64,000 bases of DNA from Symbiodinium natans (taxonomy: Eukaryota; Sar; Dinophyceae; Suessiales; Symbiodiniaceae): assembly GCA_905221605.1 (NCBI GenBank), contig CAJNDS010000446.1:1289743-1353742 (forward strand), read 5' to 3'. Every line of letters begins with the position of its first letter. Position 1 is the stretch's first letter. This document shows, piece after piece, positions 31,274-43,600 of the stretch. A program made the translations under genes and the position numbers. The notes under the pieces are model-generated. The model was not told the origin of the DNA. It saw only the letters and a program-made list of their open reading frames with translations, and did not search any database.

Positions 31274-34200
31274 CTATTTTTTCGGCCCGCGTGCCTTCTT
31301 CTTCTTCTTCTTGGACTTCTTTGCCTTGTCCTCCAGGACGAACACGACTTTGGAAGTAGGCTTCAGCACGAAGCCATCATCCTTGCTGTGACCGGCGACG
31401 TTGACCTCCACCTCGCCAGCATCCTCCAAAGCACGCAGGATGGCCTGCAGATCTGTAACCTTGCTGCAAGGCAGCCGGAAGAAATCTGCACAAAGAGAAA
31501 TTATGTTTAACCGAGCGGCCTTGCCCAAGACCGGAAGGTCCTTCAGATGGTCGGGCAGCTTCGTGTCGGGCTCAAGCACCAAAAACACATCGGTGCCAGC
31601 GAGGTCGAAGGCGATCCACTTCCCCATCTGGTCCGACATCACGTCTGTGGCCGTAGTGTCGGTGGCAAACTCGCCATTCCCAAAGCCAAAGAGCTCTGTG
31701 CCAGCCTTGACCGTGCATTGCTCATCCGCGTGGATGAACATCTTGCCCTCATCCGTCGTCCAGGTCAAGGTAAAAGCCCCGCACTTCAAAGCGGTCGCAT
31801 CCTCGCCTGGGAGCTCCTCCACCGAGCCTGAATCTGTACTTAAAAGCAAGACCTCATTTATTATTTCACGTCAGCTGCTTCCAAGAAGCCGGCTTTCTCG
31901 AGATCCAAGTTCAGACGAGGCTTCTTCGCCGCGCTTTCCTCACTCGAGGTCTGACCGCCTCTCTTCAAGTTCTCCGGGTTGAACTCCTTGTCGAAGGCCT
32001 CGAACAAATCTCGGGCTTGGCCTGCGAAGTCGGACTGTGCCAGCCAATGCTGCTTCAGCGCCTCCTTCACAACCAGCGATCGGCCAACTGCGACGGTGAC
32101 TGCGTAACTAGGCACCGTGGCTGCCGTTGCCGTCTCTCGGAGCTGACCTGTCGCCTTGTCGAAGTCCGGGAAGCCGGTCAGCTTCAGCTTGCCTTGCCGG
32201 GCAAGGGAGAAGGCATAGTGCCCGAGACTGGTCTTGCAGTGCTTCTCCTCCATGGCCGAGTGGCAGACAGTAGCAACGGCGTACTTGTCGCCTCGGTCTC
32301 CGAAGTTCGTGCTTCTTTTAGTGATTTTGGGTCTGGACTGTAGAATGACTGCTGTTTGCTAGCTGTCCGACCTGCTTGAAAACTCTCTGTTGCGAGCCAG
32401 GGGCTTTTCGTCAGCCGACGGAGAATCTGGCTGGCCGGCCATGCGTCAGAGCCACTGAAATCCAGCAGGATCGTGGCAGTGTCCTTGGGCACATTGCTGA
32501 GCAATCCATCCAGGACACTGCTCACCACGGAGTGGCCGCCGAGGTGCTGCAGGGGCTGTCACGGTGTGAGATTCATCTTGCTTTTACACGACATTGATCA
32601 CAGTGCTACTGGGAATGTGCCATCTAAACACAGCCTGCTTCATCTCCTGGACCCGTGTGAGTCGAACCGAGCCGGCGCCGAAGGCCTCGTCCTTCTTGAC
32701 CCTGGTGTCCAACTTCACGAAGTCGGGTCTGGCCAGCATGCTGACATCTGCAATGACACCTGTCTTCCAGAACTTGGAGGTCAGGAAGGCGTTGCCTTTG
32801 TTCGCGGGGACAATCAACAGGGCCTCGTGAAAGCCCTGTCGAGAGCCATACACCGTGTCGTTGGCAAAGCTGATCATCGTCTGCTTCACCTGTCAATTGA
32901 CAGAAAGGAACCGAAAAAGACATGTGCTTCAATACATGGCCCAGACCAGAACCTTTAGGTGCCGATCGTGCTCCATGAACTTCAGCTTCAGCTTGTGGCA
33001 GAACTCCACGAGGAGGTTGCAGTCTCCCTCCGGCGTGTCCTCCCCGATCTCCTCCGCGGACTCGTCTCCTGCCATAAATTCAGAAGCACGTCGACATTGA
33101 TTGAACAAAATCTCGCGCCTGACTCGGCTTTGCAGTCTTTGACGCCCGGGTCGTCGTCCTCGGCCTTCTCGGTCCTGAGCTGCAAGGACTGAATTGAATA
33201 ATAATTGTAAGGTTATTATCCTACGACATTCAATTCTCAGCCCCACGAACAAGCAGGCCAAACCACTTGTACGATCGGAGATCCCCCGCCCGGTTCGGCA
33301 AGATCACCATCGCGCACGAGTTCTTGCCGTGCTGGTGGAGCAACTTCGTGACCCACTGCAGCAGAAATGTCTGCTGCCCAGCGCTGACAACCCCGAAGAC
33401 ACAGAGGTTGATCCAGACGATGACCCGCTCCCGGTCGGGCCGGCGCAGGCCGCCGTGCATCCCCTCGAAAGCACCAGCAACCCAGGGATCCAGCATCGCC
33501 GCGAGCTTGGCGGAGAGGTCCGTGTCGTCGTCTGCTTCTTAGCTGACACAATGCTGCAGAAAATGTCAAGGATAATTGGCGGGATGGCCGACTCTTCGTG
33601 GATTTTTTTTCAGCGATTACATTGAAGCCTGGGCACTGACCTCGCCGGACGCCTTCCTCTTTTTGGAGACATAGCATGCCCAGACCGGGCAGCTGTCCTA
33701 CTTCTGCAGTCTTTGAATCTGTAAGGAATCCCAATATGTTAGGAATCGCACTTTCCCGTCCTCCAGCAGCTCGTTGACGAGCTTCCATGCCGAGGTGTGC
33801 ATCTCCTGTCAGTGAGTTCTGAAATTTGCGATGAGGCCCCCGTGTTTAGGCCAGGTCAGCGGGGCCTGCAGGCTTTGCGTGATGGCGCCTCGTTGCTTCT
33901 GCTCCTCGGCGGCACTGGCCAGGAGCCACTTCCGGTGCTCCGTCGTGTCATTCTCCTTGGGTCGGATAGTGGCTTTTAAATTAAATTTAATTTAAATTCG
34001 ACTTGAACTTTGAAATTTTCGTCGTGATGCCTCCAAGGCACTAGCTGAGCCACGAAGAGGGAAAACGCGGCTTGCAGGCTTGACCTCAGGGCATTCCGGG
34101 TTGTGGATTGGGCCGCACGAAGGTCCGCGTCGATCAACTCGCCCTTTGCTTCCAGCACGAAACTCAACTTCTTGAAGCAGTGAGCGTTCAGCTCGGGGTC

Positions 34201-35400
34201 CAGTGCCCTCAGTGTAGTACGATCCACTCCAGATGGAATGATTACACGACGGACTGAGAGACAAGCAGTGGAGCAACAGTGCAGATCCCAGGCTCCCCGT
34301 CTGCCACATCCTGGTGACATTGTCCCAGGCAGGACCCTGGCCCAGGTATTTTTGCAAGTCCTCCCGGATGAAGACCCACAAGCAGCAAATCTCCATAAGG
34401 GTCAGCATTCCGGCTGCGTCTCGCTGCGCAAGTTTCTGACAGGAAGCAGTCAAGGAAGAATTTAGTTAATTAATTAATTAATTAATTAAATGACATCATG
34501 TCAGCAGGCACTTCTTCTGTCCTTTTGCTTGGCTGTGCTGGAGCGGGGCGCTTTGGCACTGTGGTCTCCCGATGCCCGCTGTGCCCAGAGCACCACAGCA
34601 ACGTCAGTCACGGTCTGCCAGTTGTGCAACACTGGGCAAGAGAATTTTGTCCAATTGCTGTCACTGTGTCACCTTTTCGGTGCTGGCACCGAAGCGGCAA
34701 CATGCCCAGATACGACACCTCTCGGTGCTGACATCACTTCAACTTTTGCAGCGCTGGCAGCGAGGCTGCAACGTGAGATCACACCTCGACACTGAGATGG
34801 ATGCTACTACTTCACCTTTTCGGTGCTGGCGCCGAAGCTGCAACATGCCCACTTATGACACGTGTCGGTGCTGAGATGCTTGCTGCAACTGTCATGGTGC
34901 AACACGCAGGAATTTTGGCCTTGATGCTGAGCCACGGTTCCTGGCACTTGCCCAGGACGGTGCCAGGCACATAGAAGCTGCCGTCCAAGTTCTCCATGGT
35001 GAACGCCGACAGTTCCCACTTGTAGGCGTCGCAGGTGGCCCGGAAGCAGTCGATCACCTGGTCCGGGACCCTCAGCAAATTGTAAATGAGCTTTTTCACA
35101 GCATCCTTGACGTGCCAAGCCTCGGCATCAACTACTCTGTGACTGCGAGGAAACCATGTGTTCTCTGTTGTGCACTGACATTAAATTAATAAAACAAAAC
35201 GTATTAATGACGGCACACAACTTTGGACGGCGTCATTTTGTTGTACTCCTGAACACACTGATTCAAGAGCTCGCGTAGAGACACGTTCGCCTTCTCCTGG
35301 GCCTGGCGCTTGCACCGCACCGCCTCCCTGAACGTCAGCAAGAGTTCCAAGGGACCAGGCTTGCTCTTCTCCGCGGTGCGGTTGGCCAAGACTCAGATGC
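31274..35400 (-). CDS. Large multi-exon gene, family unknown
   Basis: A chain of coding exons separated by short introns. In order: about 35,204-35,389 (VSLRELLNQCVQEYNKMTPS), 34,930-35,130 (HVKDAVKKLIYNLLRVPDQV), 34,270-34,440, 34,020-34,230 (VIIPSGVDRTTLRALDPELN), 33,800-33,975, 33,245-33,540 (VIVWINLCVFGVVSAGQQTF; MVILPNRAGDL), 32,930-33,075, 32,640-32,885 (FLTSKFWKTGVIADVSMLA), 32,400-32,510 (ATILLDFSGSDAWPASQILR), 31,861-32,250 and 31,274-31,849. The last exon is acidic and ends in KKSKKKKKKARGPKK. I recall similar proteins in dinoflagellate gene sets but know no function. It may be two genes, since in-frame stops precede some exon joins. Confidence 0.55.
34671..34872 (-). repeat. Four CACC/GGTG mini-hairpins in an intron
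   Basis: CACCTTTTCGGTGCT (twice), CACCTCTCGGTGCT and CACGTGTCGGTGCT, spaced 45-95 bp. They lie between coding exons of the large gene, so the family is not restricted to intergenic DNA. Confidence 0.75.
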
Positions 35401-35839
35401 ATGTCATGTACAGTTACAGTTACAGTTGCTTCGCTCACAGTTACTTGGGGTTCAGGGTTCATTAGTCGTGTATCAACCAAAACTCCATGTTTTTTAGGGC
35501 ACTGAAAACGGGGATCGTGATGAAAACCATGTAAGATTTGGTCCGGGATCCCGGCAAAAGAAAACACCGCGAAATTTAAAAACCACAGTAGTCTCAATAG
35601 GTGTTTTCGGCCTTCTGAAAATTTCACCGTCGGGGGCCCCCGACCGAGAACCACTCGAGAAAAAAAAAAACCTACTGGCAACGCTGTGGTTTTTAATTTT
35701 CGCTGCATTTTCTGCGGGCCGAGTCCCATGACTTGTGGTGCATGGTTTTCTCACTGAGTCGATGATTATGAAAACCCCGGGCCCCCCCCCCCCTCAGGGC
35801 TTCTAAGGGATCTTGGAATGAGCGATGCAGGTTTTTCTG

Positions 35840-36061
35840 TTGCCGGGGAGCCCGGAGTACTGCGGTTTTTTTTTCCGGGGAGCCCGGAGTACTGCGGTTT
35901 TTTTTTCCGGGGAGCCCGGAGTACTGCGGTTTTTTTTTCCGGGGAGCCCGGAGTACTGCGGTTTTTTTTTCCGGGGAGCCCGGAGTACTGCGGTTTTTTT
36001 TGCCGGGGAGCCCGGAGTACTGCGGTTTTTTTTGCCGGGGAGCCCGGAGTACTGCGTTTTT
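35840..36061 (+). repeat. 30-bp tandem repeat, GGGGAGCCCGGAGTACTGCG
   Basis: Seven near-perfect units of about 30 bp, each ending in a T8 run, run straight into an assembly gap. No gene is seen in 35,401-36,609 apart from this; long open frames through it are repeat artefacts. Confidence 0.95.
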
Positions 36062-36161
36062 NNNNNNNNNNNNNNNNNNNNNNNNNNNNNNNNNNNNNNN
36101 NNNNNNNNNNNNNNNNNNNNNNNNNNNNNNNNNNNNNNNNNNNNNNNNNNNNNNNNNNNNN
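36062..36161. other. Assembly gap (100 N)
   Basis: Exactly 100 unknown bases, the usual placeholder for a gap of unknown size. The real repeat array may be longer, so the nested element could exceed 34.7 kb. Confidence 0.98.
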
Positions 36162-36609
36162 TGTCCGGGATTGTCATACTCCCAGTGAGACCAGGCTCCT
36201 CCTGCAAGAATGAAAAGATGACGCCCAGAGTTATATTGGACCCAAAAAAGCATGTGTCCTTCACATCTTCTGCCATCATGTCAGGCTGCAAAGCAGTCAT
36301 GGTCCGTGACAACGGCGGGTCCCACAGGATGCTTCAAAATCTGCAAGGACTGACAAAATGAGCTGAGCCACTCGGGATCACACTGAGTCTGCACATTAAT
36401 TGGACACGACAACACGTTGCAGTGCTTGCTGCGGAGTAGTCATGGTCCACGCAAAGCCGGGCCCGACCCCATGCTTGAAAATCGGATCTGCAAGGCAGGA
36501 CTGACAAAATGAACTAAATGACCCACTCGGGGCCACACTGACTGTCATGGTTAGCAGGACTCTTTTTTTATTGCCACGACTGAAATCTAACGCCTTCTAA
36601 ACACCGCCC

Positions 36610-39600
36610 TCATCTGATGAACATTGTGCGGTTCGTCAGGGGGAAGCACAGCATGTACACGACGGGCCAAAGGCTCTGACGAGGCCAAAACATAATGCAA
36701 GATGGGTGGGCTGCTCGGCGGCCAGGCTATCTGTCCTGCTAGCTGCAAAAGATATCGCGAGCATCTTTCATATGTGGTGTAGTTCTGGAGCAGGTACTTC
36801 GAGAGGAACTTCAGCTCCTATGGGCAACTTTGCAATTGCATGACAGTTTTCAACCCTTCAAGCTTTACTTCTGGGTCCTGCTGACGGGCTTCGGTGACGA
36901 GCCTTGCAGTGCCTCGGCTAGATGACTAACGCACATCTGGCCTCCTGACAAACTGGCTAGCGGCTAGTAGCCACACTCGGAAAAAACAGGTTGCAGAAAA
37001 CCTCGGCGTTGGCTATCTTCTTCAAGGCTTCCAGGGCATCGTTTTTCTTCGCCCCGGGGTAGCACAGGAGAGGATCTTGGCTCAGCTCGCTGTCGGCCAC
37101 ATACTCCTTGATGAGGCAGAACACATCGGAGTCGTCAGAGCCGTATCTGCGTGCTCTTGGTGCTGGCGTGGCCCTCTGGAGCAGGGAATTCGGCATGCCT
37201 CGGATTGATGCCCAGCACTTGAAGCTGTGTGACACAAAACCCACATTGCAGTGTCGCAGACAGGCAACTGGAGCGTCTGATGAAGGTGAAAGAATGCGGG
37301 GTCTCTTTCAGATCGGCCCTGTTCCTTTTTCTGAAGCCCCCCTCCAAGGTGACGTAGTCGGGAACACAGTCGCCCCAGGAACGGATGTCGCTGACATACT
37401 CGGCCTTGAACCAAATTCCCTGCCGGCGCATGAGTGGAGCCACCTTTGACTCAAGTAGCCTTAGGTTTCAGCCAGCATGGCAAGGAAATGGGTTGTCAGC
37501 CAGGAAACATTACATCGTCATTGCTGAATGCGTTTCTATGTCAGGACCGCACCTGATGATGTCCGAGGGCGTCTGCCTGAGATGGCAAGAAACGAGAGTG
37601 TGCCACAGCCAACGACCACCGTGTGAAACTGCAAAGTCGAAATGACCGGTGAGTAGCATGGCATCGTCCGCATCTCGCAGGAATTTGCACACCAGCCCAA
37701 AAAAGGCGTCTTGGATAAAGCCGTCTGACAAGCACCCAACACCACGAAAAGGTAAATTCCGGAAACATAATAAATTTTGAGACGAGACTCCAATATCCTC
37801 GTGGGTATGACCCACGACCAGGTTCTCCATGGAGATATGGTCGAACTGACCGCATGCCGTGGCAGCTGCGCACCAGCGTGCAAAGATACTGTTCTTCACC
37901 TCCTGTCCGAAAATTTATCAGTGGCAGTTCAGTGCCACACAGGGGTTGTCGCTCGGTTGAAGCACCAGGCACAATCCTGCCTTGGGCGTATTGTCGGAGA
38001 AAATCTTGAGAACACTTGGCCACGGGTGCCCTGTTTGTTGGGTTTGCTGATATGCCTTGGTTGGATGGCAACTGGTCGAGGATTGAGGCATGTTGTCGTG
38101 AAGCTGCAAGACGATCTTCATGCAGAAAGGCGACAAGTTCCAGTGCCCTGTTGAGATTCTCAAGACTCCACGCAGCACCATGGTGTTGATCTTCATCTGA
38201 CACTGCCACATATATGGCTCTGCCGTGGACTATTGTGGCCGTAAGATTGCAGCGAGGTCGGCGAAGATCCTCGCAGTCTTTGGGGATTCTGCCTTCCTGG
38301 AATCTCGGAAGGCAGAATTTGGAGCGATCCATACCGTCAGTTATGCAAACCAGCATGTCACGCTCGGATTTTGCCCTGGCCCTCAAAGACCAGTAGCAGC
38401 TCCTGTCACGGAACTGGCCGGCTAAGTGACGGTAGAGCCTGTCACACGCCTCCAGGTGATCTTGCACACCTCTGGCATGCTTGATCTTTGCCTTGAGCCT
38501 AAGAACTGCAAATCCGCCAGTGGTAAGTCAAAAAAGTCTGTGTTGAACAATCATTGCACGAAAATTATGAAACGTGTTCTATCTTGACACAGACCGGAAG
38601 CCTCTGGCACACGGAGCACTCGGCATGTTGCGACTTGCCACGCATTCGCAGGCATTTTCTCCAGGGCTTGAACATCCTGTAGAAAGTTGTGATGCTCGCG
38701 GTCGGCTGGTTGGCGGCAATCTGGTGTGCACAGTAGAGGTGGAACAGGTCGGACTTCTGGCCAGGTGGCAGGTACCGTCGAACCAGCTTCGACGGCGGCG
38801 TGTGCAAGGAATTTTTTTCCAAGTCCGCAACCAAAGTAGCGTCGACCAGTAACTGCAGCAGCTTCTGCTGACCTTCTGCGCTAGATATGGAGGCATCCCG
38901 CACGTCCAACCTCGGCGAAGTGAAAGTTTACGGGAAACATGCCTCGTTACGCTCCAGTGCCACTAATTGCGAAGCAGGAGGCTCGTGCGGAAGAGTCTCA
39001 GCCAGGCTCCAATAAGTCTTCTGCAGGAAGCTGGTGACACTCGCTGCTGCTGTGGCATCTTTCCGCCCTTGTTGGCCTTGCCGAGCCACTGTAACAGCTT
39101 GTCAACACCATCCCGGATTGTTTGCCGGCCAAGGCACTGTAGGTACGAGCATCCAGCCCCCTGAAGTTTTTCCTCGTTCGAATCAGTCTCCAGCCGCTGA
39201 TGCCCAGGATTTTGATGAATGCCTGCCTGCACACCCTGGTGCCTGGCAGTGGCAAGATGTCTGTAAAAACTTCAGTTAAAGCGCGTTGTGAGCAGTGGTC
39301 TGAGCCAGCCTGGCCTTCGATGTACCAGTTGTGAAGCACTCGTCTGCTTGAGGAGGAAGAGGGGCCAGAAGCCGAGGATTCGGAAGCAGTCTTCGAGGCG
39401 GACTGATCGAATCCAGAAGCCGAAGATGAAGAAGCAGACTTCGAGCGGGACTTATCGGAGCCACCTCCGGCCTGAATTGACCAAAGTATGCAGTCCTGAG
39501 CAGCCTTGGTGAGGCCCCAAAACAAACAGCATGCTCTTTGGACGGCCCTCACACTCAGACCCCTGCTGCAGTTCTGGCGGCACTGGCAGGGATTTGCCAT

Positions 39601-39840
39601 TGCCTTCTTAATCCGTTTGCTGTCCCGACCGTTCTTGGCAGCAACAGAGCCAGTTTGCTCAGCTTCGCCTGGAAACATGGACAGCTGCGACAGGAGCAAG
39701 TCACAGCGCCCCGTCTTCTTTCTCGAAGGCGATGAGCTGCCGGAGCTGGACGTACTGCTGGAAGACGAGGAGGCATCAGATTCTGAATCGCTGCTCGACG
39801 AGCTGCTTGAGTCCGAAGCCACAAATGGCTGAAATTTCAT
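36610..39840 (-). CDS. Candidate transposase with RNase H-like core (DUF7869-like)
   Basis: The ATG at 39,840 starts MKFQPFVASDSSSSSSSD. An N-terminal exon has a Cys cluster (CQCRQNC) and AAQDCILWSIQ. Then come about 39,090-39,270 (VCRQAFIKILGISGWRLIRT), about 38,580-38,900 (FYRMFKPWRKCLRMRGKSQH plus a CSVC pair), about 38,220-38,450 (ITDGMDRSKFCLPRF), a short exon ending LKIFSDNTPK, then via a GC-AG intron EVKNSIFARWC and ENLVVGHTHEDIG. Later exons include DVFCLIKEYVADSELSQDP. The order D (DGMD), D (SDNT), HTHED fits an RNase H-like DDE/D-type nuclease and a family very abundant in dinoflagellates. Being the only such gene in a TIR element makes it the transposase candidate. The 3' end is approximate. 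Confidence 0.7.
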
Positions 39841-40261
39841 TGGCCCGGTCCAAGCTTGTCGGCACGCCACGGGGCCATGGGAGGGGTGAGCTGCTAAAGA
39901 GTCCCGATGCTTAGCAAAGTTGTAGCTCAATTGTCTTGCTCATTGTAGCCACCAGTGTCTCAGGCACGACAAACACAAGCTTGCTGATTCCAGTAACTGT
40001 GACTGACTGTTTGACATCCTAAGTACCAAATGACTTTGATCGCGAACCCCAGGCCGTATTTGCATGCCTCCTCACAGGTTAGATTGCAAAGACATCGTGC
40101 GGTGGAACCATTGCAAGGAACCTGCTCCACCCACGAACTGGCCGCATGTTTCTTTTCAGGGGGCCAGGCTCTTCTCCCGAGCGGCCACAACGAAGCGGCT
40201 AGCGTCGCAGCTGCGAAAGGCACAGCAGAAAGCAGCAGCTGCCGCCCGTGTGTGCACGGCC

Positions 40262-42783
40262 TCAAAAGTTGAATTTATCGCAACTGTTGTCTGAATCTCG
40301 GCGCCTGCTGAGGGCGCGGACATTGCCGCCGAGCTCGTGCAATTCCTGGGGGTCGCAGATCTTATTATATAATACCCTCCTGACTTCAGCCCCCGTGAAT
40401 GCCTGCACACTGCTGAAGCTCAGGTTCTTTCTCGTCCATGTGGGTAAGTTTGAGCTTATCGACCGGGAAGCCCTGAAAGATAAGTTTCTCGACGCCGTTG
40501 AGAGCCCGTTTCTTGGTCATGTGCCATATGAGCGCTTTTGGCGTCACACATGGGCACTGCTCATCGGACGGGTTTGTTCTATCCACAGATTGCGATACGT
40601 TCAATATTCCACGGAAGCCCGAGGTCCAAAAGATGGAGAGGACCTGGGCACTGCACCGGGATTACAATAAGAAGAATAATAATGATGAATATTCTTTAAC
40701 ACCATAGCAACTTGGGATCCAGCGTGCCGATGCCTCTGAGAGACAAGGAACTTGGATGCGGATGGACAATCAACGAGGTCGTCCATGGAAACCTCGATGC
40801 GGTGATGGTATTTTTCAGGTTGCGGGTGAAGGCAGGGCCACCGCGCCTGGAGCTTCTTCATCTTCAGCAAATGCTTTCGCACCCATTTGGGCTTCCTAAC
40901 GTTCTTCCTGCAGTCGCACGGCAGACACGAAACGTCAGGTGAGCACAAAGTGATTATCCTGCCTTATGGCAATCTCCTTCCCGCCCTGACGGGAAGCAGC
41001 AAGCTTCTTCAAGGCTGCACAGATGGTTCGATTGTAGGGGCAGTTGTCAGGCAGCATAAGATCTGACCTGAGTCGCTGCAAAATAATTTCGCCGAACCAG
41101 TACAACAGCAGAAAAGCAGCATTACCCTGTGTCCACACCAAGATACACAGAGAAATGCACCTCCTTGGTGCTTAGCTTGCGCATGACCTCTTGGCATCGA
41201 TGTTCCAAATCATCGTGAGACTGGATTCCTGTTCTCGCCACGGTCCTCAGCTTTCAGCTTGCTGCGTAGCCTTTGGCCAGAGGCCCGGCCAGGTCTTGCG
41301 TTGTTGCCGAGTGTCCTCTTCACCAGCACCACATAGACTCTGCCACGGGACACAGGGCATCCCAACTTGTTGGGGTTGATTAGCACTTTGCAAATCCAGT
41401 ACTGCTTCCTGAGATCCGCCATGTGGGTCCAGACCTGATATGACAATGATGCAAAACAGGATCTGCAATCCTGGCGAGCTGAGGTGTCGGCAGTGTCCCA
41501 GTGTCTCAGCAGGCCACGCACATTCTCTAAGAGAGCCACGAGAGGCTGTACCCTCGCATCGCCAGCAAGGGAGAGCAGGGAACTAGGAGACCGTTATAGG
41601 TTAACTGATTCACTTGCCTTCGAATCGCCTCGAGCACATCGTGGAAGCACCGAGCTTTGGGCTCGGAAAAATACTTGCGGCCAGCACACCCCTCACGAAG
41701 AGAGGAAAACCTTGAGGCTTTGGAGCATGAGAGTGAGAAAGGATGTAAGGAAACAGTCTGCAAATGCCAAATCTAATGTAATTCCCGTTCGGTCACGGCT
41801 GACAGGGAAAGCCGGCACTGTATACCAGCGACTCCTCCACGCCGGTGTAATCACGATCTGTCATTGAGGTGTATATCCTTACTTGCTGTTCACTGGAAGA
41901 TGCCGCGTGAAGTCTCTTAGACGACTATTTGGAAGTAGTATAATGTCCAAGGAACTTTCGCGGCTTGCAATTCGAAGAATAAATTTGAGAGGACCGCAAG
42001 CGTGATCGGTGCAAGCTGTCAGCCGGACCTTCGCATGAGCATGATGAACACTGACTATTTAGACACGTATATTCTATACATCTCAGACTCTGTGTCTGCA
42101 CGGATACACAACAAGTGACAGACTAGATGGCCGATGATCACTTCGAGGGCTGGCCTGTTTGCCCAGCAGCTCCTGCAATGCCCACGAGAAACCTTCCGCG
42201 CCCGAGCCTTGCTTCCAACTCGTGGTGTGAAGTGTGGCGGCATGTATGTTATGCAGTCAAAACACAGTCGGACATCATCGTCCATGTCTCCGTCATTGCA
42301 TCCAAGAAGGGCTGTACACCTGGGCAAAATGGTGGCTTCTGTCTGAGGACACATGACTGCACAGACAGCTTGTCAACAACACATAATGAAGAGTAGCCAC
42401 CGCATCTTCTGGCCATGTCCCGGCCCCATCCGGCAACATAGCGTTTCTGCACATCCGTCAGCAAAGGTTCTGGCAGCACACTTTTTGACCTGAGCATCCT
42501 AACATTATAATCACGACTTGCCTGTCCTTGTAAGAAAGAGGTCCACAGGTGCACTTTAACATTAAGTAGGAGTTCTCCGACCAAGAAACAGTTGTTTTTT
42601 GGCAGCCCGAAGATTGAAAGTACCATCCACAAGCTCACTCTCCGAAGAGTCAGAGGATTCGCTCGAGCAGTCGGATGAGGAGGAAGGAGTGGCCGACTTG
42701 GACTCGGATCTCGAGCTGCTCGAAGAGGATGACTCATTGGATCCATGGCTAGTGTTGTCCGACGATTCGGACAAGGAAGACAT
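40262..42783 (-). CDS. C5 cytosine-specific DNA methyltransferase
   Basis: The ATG at 42,783 opens a Ser-rich N-terminus (MSSLSESSDNTSHGSNESSS). An exon at about 42,410-42,490 reads EPLLTDVQKRYVAGWGRDMA. Motif IV follows as AGFPCQP, with the nucleophile Cys at 41,802-41,804, then via a GT-AG intron FSSLREG. Motif VI is LLENVRGLL (ENV at 41,519-41,527), reached through a GC-AG intron. Motif VIII is PVSRGRVYVVLV. The C-terminal lobe has LNGVEKLIFQGFPVDKL and, in the last exon, ELHELGGNV (motif X) with the stop at 40,262. This enzyme class transfers methyl from S-adenosylmethionine to cytosine C5 in DNA. The motif I exon was not placed with certainty. Methylation of the element's own or host DNA is an inference. 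Confidence 0.85.
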
Positions 42784-42949
42784 TGTTTCTGATTCTTTGC
42801 GCGACAATTGACGATAAACTGATGTACTTTCAACGTCACAATGACATGACATGATGGTGTTCCACATGACAGGTCACGGAACATCGTCTGCAAGCCAGGA
42901 CTAGCATGCATCCTTCGGAGGGGTTTGCTCACATTTGCACCTCTTCAAT

Positions 42950-43412
42950 GCTAGGGTTCACCTGTTCGGTGCTGAATGTGTTTTGTGACCCGGTTTCGGG
43001 GAACGAAAAATCGACACCTGCTCGGTGCTCGTGACTTGGAGGGGAAGGATCACTTCTCAGTGCTGCCGTGGGGGTTCGAGAGGGGTCAGGCAGAAACAGC
43101 TGGGATTTATCATGGCATCCGAGGCACATCGCCTCGTCATCATCGAGGAGTTGGATCCGATCCATCTCTGTTCCTTGGGTTCAGCGACAGGCGATCATGC
43201 TAAGAGAGGACCACCCCCTGCCACACACAAGGCATGCAGTGGCAGCTGGCTATCTAGCACAGGTTTTTTTTGGGCCCTTCAAGCGTGCCGGCCTGGTAGT
43301 AGGCTTCAGGACAATTTATCGATGCTGGGGTTCACCTGTTCGGTGCTCAGCTTTTATTGCAAGTTGTGAGACCGGTTTTCGTGAACAACGAGATCGTCAC
43401 CTCCTCGGCGCT
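42950..43412 (-). repeat. Mini-hairpins upstream of the methyltransferase
   Basis: CACCTGTTCGGTGCT (42,959 and 43,331), CACCTGCTCGGTGCT (43,015), CACTTCTCAGTGCT (43,051) and CACCTCCTCGGCGCT (43,398) lie in the ~600 bp upstream of the methyltransferase start. The CACC copies pair with GGTG and the CACT copy with AGTG. Two near-duplicate blocks (about 42,950-43,190 and 43,320-43,470) share flanking sequence. Confidence 0.75.
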
Positions 43413-43600
43413 CGTGATTCCGATCCAGGGGTATCTCTGTTCCTTGGTTTCAGCGAGAGGCGATGAGGCAAATAGACGGCAGTGCAGCTGGCTATCTCGC
43501 AGAGGACTTTTTTTGGCCCTTGCAGCGTGCCGTCAAAATGCAGAAATCTCACCGGGGCGGTCCTGCAAAACGGAATATTCAAATTCTCAGAGTCGGAAGA

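Noticed and set aside
35693-36361. Frames running across the N gap
   Set aside because: Built from the 30-bp repeat and unknown bases; no coding evidence.
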